Below are positions 15,841-25,599 of a stretch of 64,000 nucleotides of DNA, in pieces. The notes under the pieces were generated by a model. It ran no database searches and had not been told where the DNA came from. It saw nothing but the letters and a program-made list of their open reading frames with translations. Each line of letters opens with the position of its first letter. The stretch's first letter is position 1. Source of the stretch: Trinickia caryophylli. GTDB taxonomy: Bacteria > Pseudomonadota > Gammaproteobacteria > Burkholderiales > Burkholderiaceae. The translations under genes and the position numbers were made by a program. Location: NCBI RefSeq assembly GCF_034424545.1, contig NZ_CP139971.1, forward strand, positions 558,001-622,000, read 5' to 3'.

Positions 15841-16605
15841 CTATTGCGGGTGGGCCCATAAGCGGGTCAGGGGACCGCCGGGGCCTGCCACCGGGTCGCT
15901 CGGAGGAAACGACGTCCGCAGCATCGCCTGCCGTTGCTCTTCGCCTACTGCGGTGCGGCTGATGCCCGTGTCCTGGTTGGGCGGATAGCCGCCCACCACG
16001 AGAAAATCGTCGCTGGCTTCGATCCGGCGATGCCCTGTGCCAGCCGGCAGGACGACGACATCGCCCGCCCTCACTTCGAGTTCGCGCCCGAGCGGCGGCG
16101 GCCCGCCGAGTACGAGCCGCGCCCAGCCTCGCGCAAAACCAAGTACTTCGTGGGTCGCGGGATGAAAATGGTGGAAGTCATAGACACCGTCGCGCCATTG
16201 CGATGGCCAGCCGTTGCGCGTGAACCGCTGCTCGAACGGCACGGCCACATCCGCGGCGCCGTCAAGCGCAATCGCGCCGCGATAAAGCAGCACGGGCAGT
16301 CTCTCATTGTTCGGAATCCAGCCGTTCGCGTCCAGAACGAACGCCTCGGGCTGCGACGTCGCGGGCGCCCCCGCATTGCGCGTGCCGTGCCGATCCGGCA
16401 GATCGCTCGTCTCGGGATGGTCGGGCGTCCGCTCCGCAGCGGCCGGCCGCGCGGAAAGCGGCGGGTAGCTGCGACAGCAACCGTCCACGGAAGTATCGGC
16501 CGCGCAGCGTTGAAAAGCGTCTGCATCGTCCTTCCGCGAGAAAGCATAGAGGGTCTGGTCGACCTGCACCTCGGTATCGGACTGACGAATAGCCATGGTA
16601 GTCAT
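15841..16605 (-). CDS. YjlB-like cupin domain protein
   Basis: The ATG at 16605 has GGAG six bases upstream, giving 254 aa; a longer frame to 16650 lacks a ribosome site. The C-terminal ~160 residues form a cupin. Motif 1 is in YDFHHFHPATHEVLGFARG and motif 2 in LEVRAGDVVVLPAGTGHRR, with several candidate metal-binding His and a Glu. The segment RLPVLLYRGAI before the barrel matches the YjlB group. The N-terminal ~80 residues contain a CC pair and are of unknown type. Its enzymatic role is unknown. It converges on the JmjC gene and diverges from argG; whether it belongs to the repeat-protein cluster is uncertain. Confidence 0.75.
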   Translation of the reverse strand: MTTMAIRQSDTEVQVDQTLYAFSRKDDADAFQRCAADTSVDGCCRSYPPLSARPAAAERTPDHPETSDLPDRHGTRNAGAPATSQPEAFVLDANGWIPNNERLPVLLYRGAIALDGAADVAVPFEQRFTRNGWPSQWRDGVYDFHHFHPATHEVLGFARGWARLVLGGPPPLGRELEVRAGDVVVLPAGTGHRRIEASDDFLVVGGYPPNQDTGISRTAVGEEQRQAMLRTSFPPSDPVAGPGGPLTRLWAHPQ

Positions 16606-16823
16606 TGAATGCTCCGGAATTGGCGTGGTGGCGCCCCTATTGGTTCGCATCGCGCATGCCCGATGTTCCGTCCGCCGTTCCCCGCAAACCTTTCATTTAA
16701 ATTACATTGAGTTCCCCCAGCCACGCTGCCGTTGCGCACGCCGCGCAGGCGCATTTCGCGGCGCACCGTCCAATTCTGTGTTGCGTGGACTGCCCGGCCG
16801 ATCTCGCGCGCCGCAGATCAACG

Positions 16824-16829
16824 TACAAT
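16824..16829 (+). promoter_or_regulatory. Possible -10 element of the argG promoter
   Basis: TACAAT lies about 40 bp upstream of the argG start. The matching -35 region is poor, so this is only a candidate. Confidence 0.3.
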
Positions 16830-16856
16830 CGTGGTTTTTGCTCCAGATCTCACTGA

Positions 16857-18206
<1,350 letters not shown>

Positions 18207-18236
18207 GGCTGGCTTCGAGGCCGATCGCTGTCAATG

Positions 18237-18268
18237 ACGGGCGGTGATTGCACCGCCCGTTTTTTTTG
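18237..18268 (+). terminator. Rho-independent terminator of argG
   Basis: Perfect 10-bp arms ACGGGCGGTG and CACCGCCCGT with an ATTG loop are followed directly by a run of eight T. It begins 30 bp after the argG stop codon. Confidence 0.93.
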
Positions 18269-18291
18269 ATCGCACCTCAGGCGGCAATGCG

Positions 18292-18717
18292 TCACCCGCG
18301 CCGCCCGAGCAGCCGCCGAGCCAGCCAGAGGCTGCCCGCGAAGACGCCGACGGACACCGCCCACAGAGCCATCACGGGACGCACGAGCTGCCAGAATTGC
18401 GCGATTCGCTCCTGGCCGACCGAGGCGACATACGTTTGCTCGTCGTCGGCCGTATGCATGGAAACGACACGGTACATGTAGAACGATACGCAGCGGTCGT
18501 CGTCCGGCGGCGAAACCGCCAGCAGCGCCCCCGCCGGCATGCGACGCACGACTTCGCACCGCGGGTCCGACATCGCCTGCACGATCGAGTCGTCGACCGG
18601 ATGCTCGTAAAGAATGGCCAGCCATGTTGCGCCAATCGCCATTAGCGCGCTGAAGCCAACGGGCTTCAGCCATCCCGCTCGCCTTCGATGCCCGATGCCG
18701 GTGCGCGCGTCGCTCAT
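18292..18717 (-). CDS. Small inner-membrane protein of unknown function
   Basis: From the ATG at 18717 the product is 141 aa; the frame is also open from 18783 (ATG) and 18831 (GTG), and none has a convincing ribosome site. It has one transmembrane helix near the N-terminus (VGFSALMAIGATWLAILY) and another near the C-terminus (VMALWAVSVGVFAGSLWLA), with about 70 residues between them that should be periplasmic. No family was recognised. An FNR-like site lies upstream at 18872, so oxygen-dependent control is possible. It converges on argG. Confidence 0.5.
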   Translation of the reverse strand: MSDARTGIGHRRRAGWLKPVGFSALMAIGATWLAILYEHPVDDSIVQAMSDPRCEVVRRMPAGALLAVSPPDDDRCVSFYMYRVVSMHTADDEQTYVASVGQERIAQFWQLVRPVMALWAVSVGVFAGSLWLARRLLGRRG

Positions 18718-18871
18718 GGGCCCGTCGCCACGCGCATCGTCCCCGCATATTTGCGGGACGTGCCTGTCCAACGCCATTGCCATTGCATGCCCCTGCCCCC
18801 TTTTTTTGGTCTCGCCGTGCTCCAATCGCACGACTCACTGGCAAAGCCTAGGCTGCGCTGCCCGCGACGCA

Positions 18872-18885
18872 TTGATTCACGTCAA
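18872..18885 (-). promoter_or_regulatory. FNR/ANR-like box TTGATTCACGTCAA
   Basis: The site matches TTGAT-N4-ATCAA at nine of ten defined positions. It lies just downstream of the DUF445 gene and upstream of the small membrane-protein gene on the leftward strand. If used at the standard -41.5 position, transcription would begin near 18837. A second, stronger site of this type is at 24739. Confidence 0.4.
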
Positions 18886-18915
18886 CGCTTCGTGCGCGGG
18901 CACCTGTCGCTACGC

Positions 18916-20220
18916 TCAGCGGTGGCCGATCATGGTCAGCAGATGAATGCCCAGGCCGACGCATCCGCCAACGAGCGTGCCGTTGAGCCGGATGAATTGA
19001 AGATCGCGGCCGATGTTGAGCTCGAGCTTTTGCACCACCTCGTGCTCCTTCCACTCCTTCATCTTGCTCGCGATAAACATCGCAAGCTTCGGCCGCAAAC
19101 CTTCCAGCAAAGGCGGGACCTGGAGCAGGATCTGGTTGTCTATGACGAGCTGCATGCCGGCGTCGTCCTGCAATGTCGCACCGATCGCCGCCACCACGGA
19201 GGCAAGCTTCTTCGCGACGATCGAATGATTGCTGCGCAGATCGTCGTTGAGCCAGGTGCTGATGTCCTTCCAAAGAGTATCGACGTAACCTGTCAGCGCA
19301 TCGTTCGACGCCAGTTGAACCTGGTAGTGGCGAATCTTCTCGCGCAAATCCGGATCCGATTGCAGCCGCTCGATCCAGTTCGCGATGATCCGGTCGAATT
19401 CGACCCGCAACGGGTGATCGGGTTGCCGCTCGACTTCCGATAGCGCTTCGCCGAGCATGTCGACCAATTTTTCTATGGCGAACGTGGCCGTCTTGTCTTT
19501 CAGCGATCGGAAATAAAGCGGAAGTTTCTCGGCAAAAAAGCGCGCGATGCCGCGTTTGACGCTTGCGTCGTTGGCATATTCGCTCGCCGCGGCGAGCATC
19601 TGATCGAGCACCGCCTGATGCCGTCCGTCCTGCGTCAATCCGTGCAAGATACGCCCGCCGAGCGTGGACAGATCGAGCTCGCCGAATCGCCCCGCCAATG
19701 CCTTGTGCAAAAAAGCGCGCACGGTGGCGTCGTCGAGCATGGTCAGGCCGTAACCGAGCAGTTTCACGAACATCGCGCCGATCATCTCGGCATGGCGCTC
19801 GTCGGCCATCCATCGGGCGAGCCGCGCCGCCGGCTTCGCCTCCTTGATGACCGCCGTGATTCGCTCAGTCGAGAAGAATTCGCCCTGCACGAACTGGCCG
19901 AGGTTGTCGGCAATGCGGTCTTTGTTTTTCGGCACGATTGCCGTGTGCGGCACGAACGACAGCCCGAGCGGGTGCCGAAAAAGCGCTGTCACGGCAAACC
20001 AGTCCGCCAGCGCACCCACCATCGCGGCCTCGGCGAACGCGCCGATGTAAGCCCACCAGGGGCTGCTCGCACGAAAAACCACCGACATCGCATACAAAAG
20101 CGTGACGGCCGCCAGCAAACCGTTCGCTATCCAGCGCATGTGCGCGAGCCGGATCTGCTTGACCTCGTCTTCGGCGCGCGCAAGGCGCGCATACACCGAT
20201 TCTGCGTATGGCGTGGGCAT
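18916..20220 (-). CDS. DUF445 (YjiN-type) membrane protein
   Basis: I start at the ATG at 20220 (MPTPYAESV), giving 434 aa; the 34 residues of the longer frame look non-coding. An N-terminal helix pair (WIANGLLAAVTLLYAMSVVF and the AFAEAAMVGALADWFAVTAL segment) is followed by HPLGLSFVPHTAIVPKNKDRI, the DUF445 signature. A long alpha-helical domain comes next, and a glycine-rich membrane segment ends the chain (GTLVGGCVGLGIHLLTMIG). The family is inner-membrane and its function is unknown. A 52-bp gap separates it from the upstream acetyltransferase on the same strand. Confidence 0.87.
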   Translation of the reverse strand: MPTPYAESVYARLARAEDEVKQIRLAHMRWIANGLLAAVTLLYAMSVVFRASSPWWAYIGAFAEAAMVGALADWFAVTALFRHPLGLSFVPHTAIVPKNKDRIADNLGQFVQGEFFSTERITAVIKEAKPAARLARWMADERHAEMIGAMFVKLLGYGLTMLDDATVRAFLHKALAGRFGELDLSTLGGRILHGLTQDGRHQAVLDQMLAAASEYANDASVKRGIARFFAEKLPLYFRSLKDKTATFAIEKLVDMLGEALSEVERQPDHPLRVEFDRIIANWIERLQSDPDLREKIRHYQVQLASNDALTGYVDTLWKDISTWLNDDLRSNHSIVAKKLASVVAAIGATLQDDAGMQLVIDNQILLQVPPLLEGLRPKLAMFIASKMKEWKEHEVVQKLELNIGRDLQFIRLNGTLVGGCVGLGIHLLTMIGHR

Positions 20221-20272
20221 GATCGAACCATCCGGAGCGTGAATCGTTGAAACCCGTGCCGCGCGGCGCCCG

Positions 20273-20851
20273 CTACGAGCAGTTGCTTCCCGTGGCCGCG
20301 TCCGGCAAGCGGTTCGCGCCATCGCCGAGCGCGCGCTGCATCAGGACGGTATCCACCCAGCGCCCCAGCTTGAAGCCGACCGCCTCGAGCGTGCCGATCC
20401 GTTTGAACCCGAGGCTCTCGTGAAGCGCGACGGAACCCGCGTTGGCACTATTGCCGACCACCGCCAGCATTTGCCGCCAAGGGCCCGCTTCGCATTGCGC
20501 AACGAGCGCGGCAAGCAGCGCGCGGCCGATGCCGCGCCCCGCCATGCCGGGCGCGACATAGACGGAATCTTCCACCGTAAAGCGATAGGCCGCGCGCGAC
20601 CGATAGGCGGTGGCATACGCGTAGCCCACGACGCGAGCGTCGAGTTCCGCCACGAGGTGCGGCAGGCCCGCCAGCAAAACAGCTTCGCGGCGCGCGGCCA
20701 TCTCGTCGACGGACGGCGGCACTTCCTCGAACGTCGAAAGACTGTTGAGCACGTAATGGGCGTAGATGCCCTGCACCGCGGCTACATCGTCCGGTGCCGA
20801 GGCGCGGATCCGCACCCCGCCAATGGAATGCGAGAGTTGAACATCTTTCAT
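20273..20851 (-). CDS. GNAT N-acetyltransferase, phosphinothricin acetyltransferase-like
   Basis: The 192-aa protein has the order and motifs of the Pat/Bar-MnaT group: IRASAPDDVAAVQGIYAHYV, STFEEVPPS, VVGYAYATAYRSRAAYRFTVEDSVYV and the acetyl-CoA loop GMAGRGIGRALLAAL near residues 102-116. The C-terminal SVALHESLGFKRIGTLEAVGFKLGRW is also typical. Such enzymes acetylate phosphinothricin, methionine sulfoximine or related amino acids. The sequence supports the family but not the exact substrate. It is read toward DUF445. Confidence 0.85.
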   Translation of the reverse strand: MKDVQLSHSIGGVRIRASAPDDVAAVQGIYAHYVLNSLSTFEEVPPSVDEMAARREAVLLAGLPHLVAELDARVVGYAYATAYRSRAAYRFTVEDSVYVAPGMAGRGIGRALLAALVAQCEAGPWRQMLAVVGNSANAGSVALHESLGFKRIGTLEAVGFKLGRWVDTVLMQRALGDGANRLPDAATGSNCS

Positions 20852-20995
20852 TCGATACCTTTCCGTTGCTTCGATCTTGGGGGATGGATCCCGGCTCGAG
20901 CCCGCATTGTCTCAGATCGGCGCATGCCTTATGCCGCCGGCGCTCGCTTGCTACAATCGGCGCGAACCCTGCCAATGCATCAGGAGGAGACGGCA

Positions 20996-21382
20996 ATGAC
21001 GGAAGACGAACACGCGATCCGCGCGCTGGTGGACACCTGGATGTCCGCCAGCAAGGCAGGCGATACGCAGACGCTACTCGGCCTCATGACCGACGACATG
21101 GTATTCATGACCCCCGATCGGGAGCCGTTCGGCAAGCAGGCGTTCGCCGCCGCCTCGCAAGCCCAGCAGGGCATGCGCATCGAAGGTACCGCCGAAATCC
21201 TCGAGTTGCGGGTAGTCGGCGATTGGGCGTTCATGCGCAACCGTATCGATATCCGGGTTTGGCCGCCCGGTACCGCCGAACCGATCAGGCATGCCGGCTA
21301 CACGCTGACGCTCGCACACAAGAATGCGGCCGGTCAATGGCAGCTCGCGCGCGACGCGAACCTCGTCGGTCCCAAACCGTGA
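20996..21382 (+). CDS. SnoaL-like/DUF4440 protein
   Basis: The ATG at 20996 follows a strong AGGAGGAGA site, giving 128 aa; the longer frame from 20420 runs antisense through the acetyltransferase gene. The product is a compact NTF2-like fold: AIRALVDTWMSASKAGDTQTLL, then MTDDMVFMTPDREPFGK, and a barrel strand ending GYTLTLAHKNAAGQWQLARDANL. This matches the YybH/SgcJ DUF4440 group, which is often of unknown function. It is 78 bp upstream of a PEP-mutase-like gene on the same strand and probably shares its transcript. Confidence 0.8.
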   Translation: MTEDEHAIRALVDTWMSASKAGDTQTLLGLMTDDMVFMTPDREPFGKQAFAAASQAQQGMRIEGTAEILELRVVGDWAFMRNRIDIRVWPPGTAEPIRHAGYTLTLAHKNAAGQWQLARDANLVGPKP

Positions 21383-21460
21383 AAGCGCCGTAGTCCGAAC
21401 GCAGTGCGGGCACGGCTCGCGACGTGCCCTTCCCGCCAATCAAGAAGAAGGAAATATGCC

Positions 21461-22288
21461 ATGGCTCGCTCCCCCGCCAATAAGCGCGCAGTGTTTCGTG
21501 CCCTGCATGCGCAAGGCTGCTTCATGTTGCCGAATCCGTGGGATGCCGGCAGCGCCCGCTACCTGCAGCACCTGGGCTTCAAAGCGATCGCGACGACCAG
21601 CTCGGGCATCGCATGGTCGACGGGCCAATCCGACAATTCGCTCTCGCGCGATGCGGCGCTCGCCCATCTGCGCACGATCGTCGATGCCACGGATTTGCCC
21701 GTCAATGCCGACTTCGAAGACGGGTTCGCCGCCGATCCGGCCGGCGTGGCCGAAAGCGTCAAGCTCGCCGTTGCGACGGGCCTCGCGGGCCTGTCGATCG
21801 AGGATTCGCGCAGGGACGCGGCCTCGCCGCTTTATCCGCTCGTAGAGGCCACCGAGCGGATAGCGGCCGCGCGGCAAGCCATCGACGAGACCGGCGGCGA
21901 CACATTACTGGTCGGGCGCGCCGAGAATTTCGTCGTGGGCGTGAACGACCTCGACGATGCGATTGCCCGGCTTCGCGCCTACGCGGACGCCGGCGCGGAT
22001 TGCCTCTACGCGCCGGGCCTCCGCACGCGCGAACAGATCGAAGCCGTTGTGGCCGCGGTCGCGCCCAAGCCCGTGAACGTGCTGATCGGCGCCACGTCCG
22101 AATTCACCCTGCACGACCTGGCTGTCATGGGCGTACGCCGCGTGAGCGTGGGCGGCGCGCTCGCCCGCGCGGCATGGGGCGCATTCATGCGTGCCGCTCA
22201 AACGCTGGCGGCTGGACGATTCGACGGATTCGCGGATGCGGCCTCCGGCGCCGAGCTCGATACGCTGTTCGGCGCGCGCCCCTCATAG
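21461..22288 (+). CDS. Isocitrate lyase/PEP mutase family protein
   Basis: The start at 21461 (MARSPANKRAVF) has GAAGGAA upstream and gives 275 aa. The protein is a PEP-mutase/ICL-type TIM barrel: FMLPNPWDAGSARYLQ, ATTSSGIAWSTGQ, the metal-binding NADFEDGFA region, GLSIED and VGRAENFVVG. The Cys of isocitrate lyase (KKCGH) is absent, so it is not a true isocitrate lyase. Relatives break or form C-C or C-P bonds, for example oxaloacetate or 2-methylisocitrate lyases; the reaction is not determined. Its last six bases overlap the convergent end of the P-type ATPase gene. Confidence 0.83.
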   Translation: MARSPANKRAVFRALHAQGCFMLPNPWDAGSARYLQHLGFKAIATTSSGIAWSTGQSDNSLSRDAALAHLRTIVDATDLPVNADFEDGFAADPAGVAESVKLAVATGLAGLSIEDSRRDAASPLYPLVEATERIAAARQAIDETGGDTLLVGRAENFVVGVNDLDDAIARLRAYADAGADCLYAPGLRTREQIEAVVAAVAPKPVNVLIGATSEFTLHDLAVMGVRRVSVGGALARAAWGAFMRAAQTLAAGRFDGFADAASGAELDTLFGARPS

Positions 22289-24589
22289 CACGAGCGCGGA
22301 CTCGTCGCCCAGCGCATGAAAGAGTTCGTCCTCCTGCGCGCAATGCAGGCGGACGATCGCATCGAGCCCGTAAAGCAGCCGCTGCAGTTCGCGCACGATG
22401 ACAGGGTCCGGCCCGCCGGGCGGCAAATCGGCCGTCATCCGGCCCAGCAGCCGCGTGAGACGGAAAATCTCACGATGCATCGCGCTCATCGCCGCCATGG
22501 GGTCGTCTCCGCCGAGCAGCTGTGAAAGTTGCGGATACACCTCGACGTCATCGCGGCGCTCATGCGGCACCAGTTCCGCGTCCAGCGCCTGGCTCAATGA
22601 AGTCAGTTGTGCCACCGCCTCCCGGCCCGACAATCGCGGCAAGCTGTCCGCCACCGCCGCAATGCGCGCGATGAGCGGGTCGAGCCGCACGTGTTCGCCA
22701 TGCATGCGGGCCGCATCCGCGCCCGCCAATGTACCGGCGGCAGACCAATCCGCGCCCGGGCGCAATGCGCGTAATGCGTTGACGATGACCGCCACGTCGA
22801 TCAGCTCCTGCAGCACCGCGCCGGCAATCGGCGTCAAATAGCCGAACAGCGCCACCAGCATCGCCGCGACCGACAATCCCATGCCTGCCGTCACGCTCTC
22901 GATTGCGATGCGGCGCGAGCGCCGCGCCGTGCGCAGCGCCTCCACCAGACGATCGAGGCGGTCGACGAGCAGCACGACATCGGCCGCCTCGGATGACGAC
23001 GCCGCGCCGCGGGCGCCCATCGCCACGCCGACATCGGAAGCCGCCAGCGCCGGCGCATCGTTGACGCCATCGCCAACCATCACCACCACCTTGTCGCGGC
23101 GTGCGGCTTCGATCGCGGCCAGCTTGTCGGCGGGCGTTTGCTCCGCATGGACTTCGGTCACGCCGAGCATCGCCGCGACCGTCTCGGCCACGTCGCGCCG
23201 GTCGCCGGTCAGCATGACGAGCCGCTCGATTCCGGCTCGCCGCAGCAGGCGCAACGCGCGCGGCGCCTCGAGACGAATCCGATCGGCCAGCTCGATCGCG
23301 CCGGCAACGGCGCCATCGACGGCGACGAAGACGGCCGAGACGCCGTCGGACGCAGTGCGCCGCAATATCGCCTGAGCCCAGGGCATGGCAGCGGCACCGG
23401 ACGATACGTAGGCGTACGAACCAATCGAGACGACACGCCCGTCCACGACGCCCGCTACGCCTGCGCCGGCGCTTTCGCTCACCAGCGACGGCACGGACAG
23501 CGGCAGATTGCGCGCACGCGCCGCCATCGCGACGGCTTCCGACATGACATGATTGGATGCCTGGGCGAGCGACGCGGCCAGTCTCAGCACGTCCTCGCTT
23601 CGCCAGCCGCTGTCGCAGTCGATCGATACGAGGCGCGCGCCGCCGCTCGTCAACGTGCCGGTCTTGTCGAAAAAGAGCACCCTTGCCACAGCCAGGCGCT
23701 CGAGCGCCGCCCCGCTTTTGACGAGCACCCCGCGGCGGGCGCAGCGAGCCAGACCGGAAACGACCGCCACGGGCACCGCCAGGATCAGCGGGCATGGCGT
23801 TGCCACGACGAGCACCGCCAACGCGCGCATCGCGTCGCCCGTGACGATCCATCCGGTGCCCGCCAGCAACAGCGTGGCGCCGACGAACGCAAGCGCGTAG
23901 CGGTCAGCCAGCCGCGTCGCGGGGCTGCGCTGCGCCTGCGCGCAACGCACCATTTTGACGATGCCCGCGAACGTACTGTCGCGCGCAGTCGCCGTGGCGA
24001 TCATCTCGAACGGCGCATCCGCGTTGAGTACGCCGCTGCATATCCGTTCGCCGGCCTGCCTGCGCCGCGGTGCCGATTCGCCTGTAATCGATGCTTCGTT
24101 CAACTGCGCGGGGCCGGCAAGCGAGCCGTCGACCGGCACGGCTTCGCCGTGACGAACGAGCAGCCGGTCTCCGACGAGTACCGAGTCGAGCTCGACGTCG
24201 TACCATTGTCCGTTCTCGAATCGCGTCGCCCGACGCGGGGCACCGCTCAGGAGCGCCGTCATCTCGCGCTGAGCGCGCGCCTCGGCCAGGCCTTCAAGAA
24301 CGCGTCCACTGCCGAGCATCACCGCGATGACCGAGGCGGTCAACGCCTCGTCGAGCGATATCGCCGCGCCAATGGCGAGTACGGCTACGACGTCCACGCC
24401 GAGATCGCCACGCACGAGCGCCCGGCCAACCGACACCAACAGCGCGAGCAGCACAGGCACGGCGCCAGCGATCCAGATCGGTTTCGCCCATTCGGCGTGT
24501 TCGAGGACATGGGCGGCCAGGCCCGCCGCCAGGCTCGTGGCAGCCAGAGCGAGCAGCATGCGGTCGGTCAGGCGGGAGAGGTGAGGCAT
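22283..24589 (-). CDS. P1B-type metal ATPase fused to a C-terminal haemerythrin domain
   Basis: I use the ATG at 24589 (MPHLSRLTD, 768 aa); the frame is open to 24685. It has the phosphatase loop TGES (169-172), the membrane motif TPCPL (264-268), the phosphorylation motif DKTGT with Asp308, and GDGVND near 506. There is no N-terminal metal-binding domain. The membrane motif is TPC rather than CPC, and the HP dipeptide near 347 is HV, so metal specificity cannot be assigned. Residues about 628-761 form a haemerythrin-like domain (GEHVRLDPL, PHERRDDVEVYP, MHREIF, HCAQEDELF), which may bind iron and sense oxygen. A perfect FNR-like palindrome lies upstream. It diverges from a two-component pair. 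Confidence 0.88.
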   Translation of the reverse strand: MPHLSRLTDRMLLALAATSLAAGLAAHVLEHAEWAKPIWIAGAVPVLLALLVSVGRALVRGDLGVDVVAVLAIGAAISLDEALTASVIAVMLGSGRVLEGLAEARAQREMTALLSGAPRRATRFENGQWYDVELDSVLVGDRLLVRHGEAVPVDGSLAGPAQLNEASITGESAPRRRQAGERICSGVLNADAPFEMIATATARDSTFAGIVKMVRCAQAQRSPATRLADRYALAFVGATLLLAGTGWIVTGDAMRALAVLVVATPCPLILAVPVAVVSGLARCARRGVLVKSGAALERLAVARVLFFDKTGTLTSGGARLVSIDCDSGWRSEDVLRLAASLAQASNHVMSEAVAMAARARNLPLSVPSLVSESAGAGVAGVVDGRVVSIGSYAYVSSGAAAMPWAQAILRRTASDGVSAVFVAVDGAVAGAIELADRIRLEAPRALRLLRRAGIERLVMLTGDRRDVAETVAAMLGVTEVHAEQTPADKLAAIEAARRDKVVVMVGDGVNDAPALAASDVGVAMGARGAASSSEAADVVLLVDRLDRLVEALRTARRSRRIAIESVTAGMGLSVAAMLVALFGYLTPIAGAVLQELIDVAVIVNALRALRPGADWSAAGTLAGADAARMHGEHVRLDPLIARIAAVADSLPRLSGREAVAQLTSLSQALDAELVPHERRDDVEVYPQLSQLLGGDDPMAAMSAMHREIFRLTRLLGRMTADLPPGGPDPVIVRELQRLLYGLDAIVRLHCAQEDELFHALGDESALVL

Positions 24590-24936
24590 GAACTGACGAA
24601 TGAGAAATCGTGCGCGCAAAGGTAACGGAAAAGCGGGCGAATCGCGGCACTCGCTGTGGCGCGCCATGCACGGCATTGCATGCATACGCCGGAGCGCGGC
24701 GCGCTCGCGGATTTCAGTCTACGAACGAGCGCGGGCGCTGCGTTGACCTGGGTCAACGCAATGCGCACCCGTGCGACGCCAGCCGAGCCGGCACACCGGC
24801 ACGCTGCCCGCCCGCGTTACACTCGCCACAAAGCCGCATCGTGGCGGCAGGCGCGCCCCCGCCGATCGCCGAAACGATCAGCACGACCCGCACGACCCAC
24901 GGGCACCCAGGAACAGGATCCATAGGAATACGATTC
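24590..24936. other. Divergent intergenic region between the ATPase and the two-component pair
   Basis: About 350 bp that must hold promoters in both directions. It contains the palindrome at 24739-24760 and a TGCATGCA motif near 24676. No small gene was found; the N-terminal extension of the ATPase frame (to 24685) is the only plausible coding sequence here. Confidence 0.5.
24739..24760. promoter_or_regulatory. Perfect 22-bp palindrome with FNR/ANR-like core (TTGACCTGGGTCAA)
   Basis: Ten-base arms TGCGTTGACC and GGTCAACGCA flank a TG centre. The core TTGAC-N4-GTCAA resembles boxes reported for FNR/ANR-type regulators in Burkholderia-related bacteria. It lies 150 bp before the ATPase start at 24589 (54 bp before the alternative start at 24685) and 176 bp before the response-regulator start. 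An oxygen-linked target would fit the ATPase with its haemerythrin domain. Confidence 0.55.
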
Positions 24937-25599
24937 ATGCGCATCTTGCTCGTCGAAGACGACGATCTCATCGGCAGCGGCGTCGAGGCCGGCTTGAAAC
25001 AGGCCGGCTTTACCGTCGACTGGGCGCGCGACGGCAGGCAGGGCGCCACCGCCCTCGCCACGACCGATTACGAACTGCTCGTGCTGGATCTCGGCTTGCC
25101 GAAGCTCGCCGGCATCGAACTGCTGAAAGGCTTGCGCGCACGAGGCAACGACGTTCCGGTGCTCGTGCTTACCGCCCGCGCGACCGTTGCCGACCGCATC
25201 GACGGCCTCGCGGCCGGTGCCGACGACTATCTCGGCAAGCCGTTCGACCTCGGCGAACTCATCGCCCGCTGCCGGGCCCCGCTGCGCCGGGCGCACGGCC
25301 GCAGCGTCGAGCAGATCCACTACGGCGACCTCACCGTCGACCCGTCCACACTCGCCGTCACGCGCGACAACGAGCGGCTCGCGCTGACTGCGCGCGAATG
25401 CACGGTTCTGGTCGAACTGCTGAGCCACCAGGGCATGCCGCTCTCTCGCGCGCGGCTCGAGGAAGCGCTTTACGGGTGGCACCAGGAGATCGAAAGCAAT
25501 GCGATCGAAGTGCACATTTCGAATCTGCGCAAAAAGCTCGGCCACGATCTGATCAAGACGATTCGCGGAGTCGGCTACCTCATGGAAAAGGCGCCATGA
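24937..25599 (+). CDS. OmpR-family response regulator (QseB-like)
   Basis: The 220-aa protein has a receiver domain with the acidic pair EDDD at 7-10, phosphorylated Asp51 (LVLDLGLPK), Thr in VLTAR and Lys in GKPFDLGEL. It is followed by an OmpR-type winged helix ending SNLRKKLGHDLIKTIRGVGYLM. The order and loop sequences resemble QseB/PmrA-type regulators. An AGGAAT site precedes the ATG. The stop overlaps the start of the sensor kinase gene (ATGA), so the two are translationally coupled. Signal and regulon are unknown. Confidence 0.92.
   Translation: MRILLVEDDDLIGSGVEAGLKQAGFTVDWARDGRQGATALATTDYELLVLDLGLPKLAGIELLKGLRARGNDVPVLVLTARATVADRIDGLAAGADDYLGKPFDLGELIARCRAPLRRAHGRSVEQIHYGDLTVDPSTLAVTRDNERLALTARECTVLVELLSHQGMPLSRARLEEALYGWHQEIESNAIEVHISNLRKKLGHDLIKTIRGVGYLMEKAP

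Noticed and set aside
21461..22288. A true isocitrate lyase
   Set aside because: The KKCGH catalytic motif is absent and the length fits the PEP-mutase/lyase branch.
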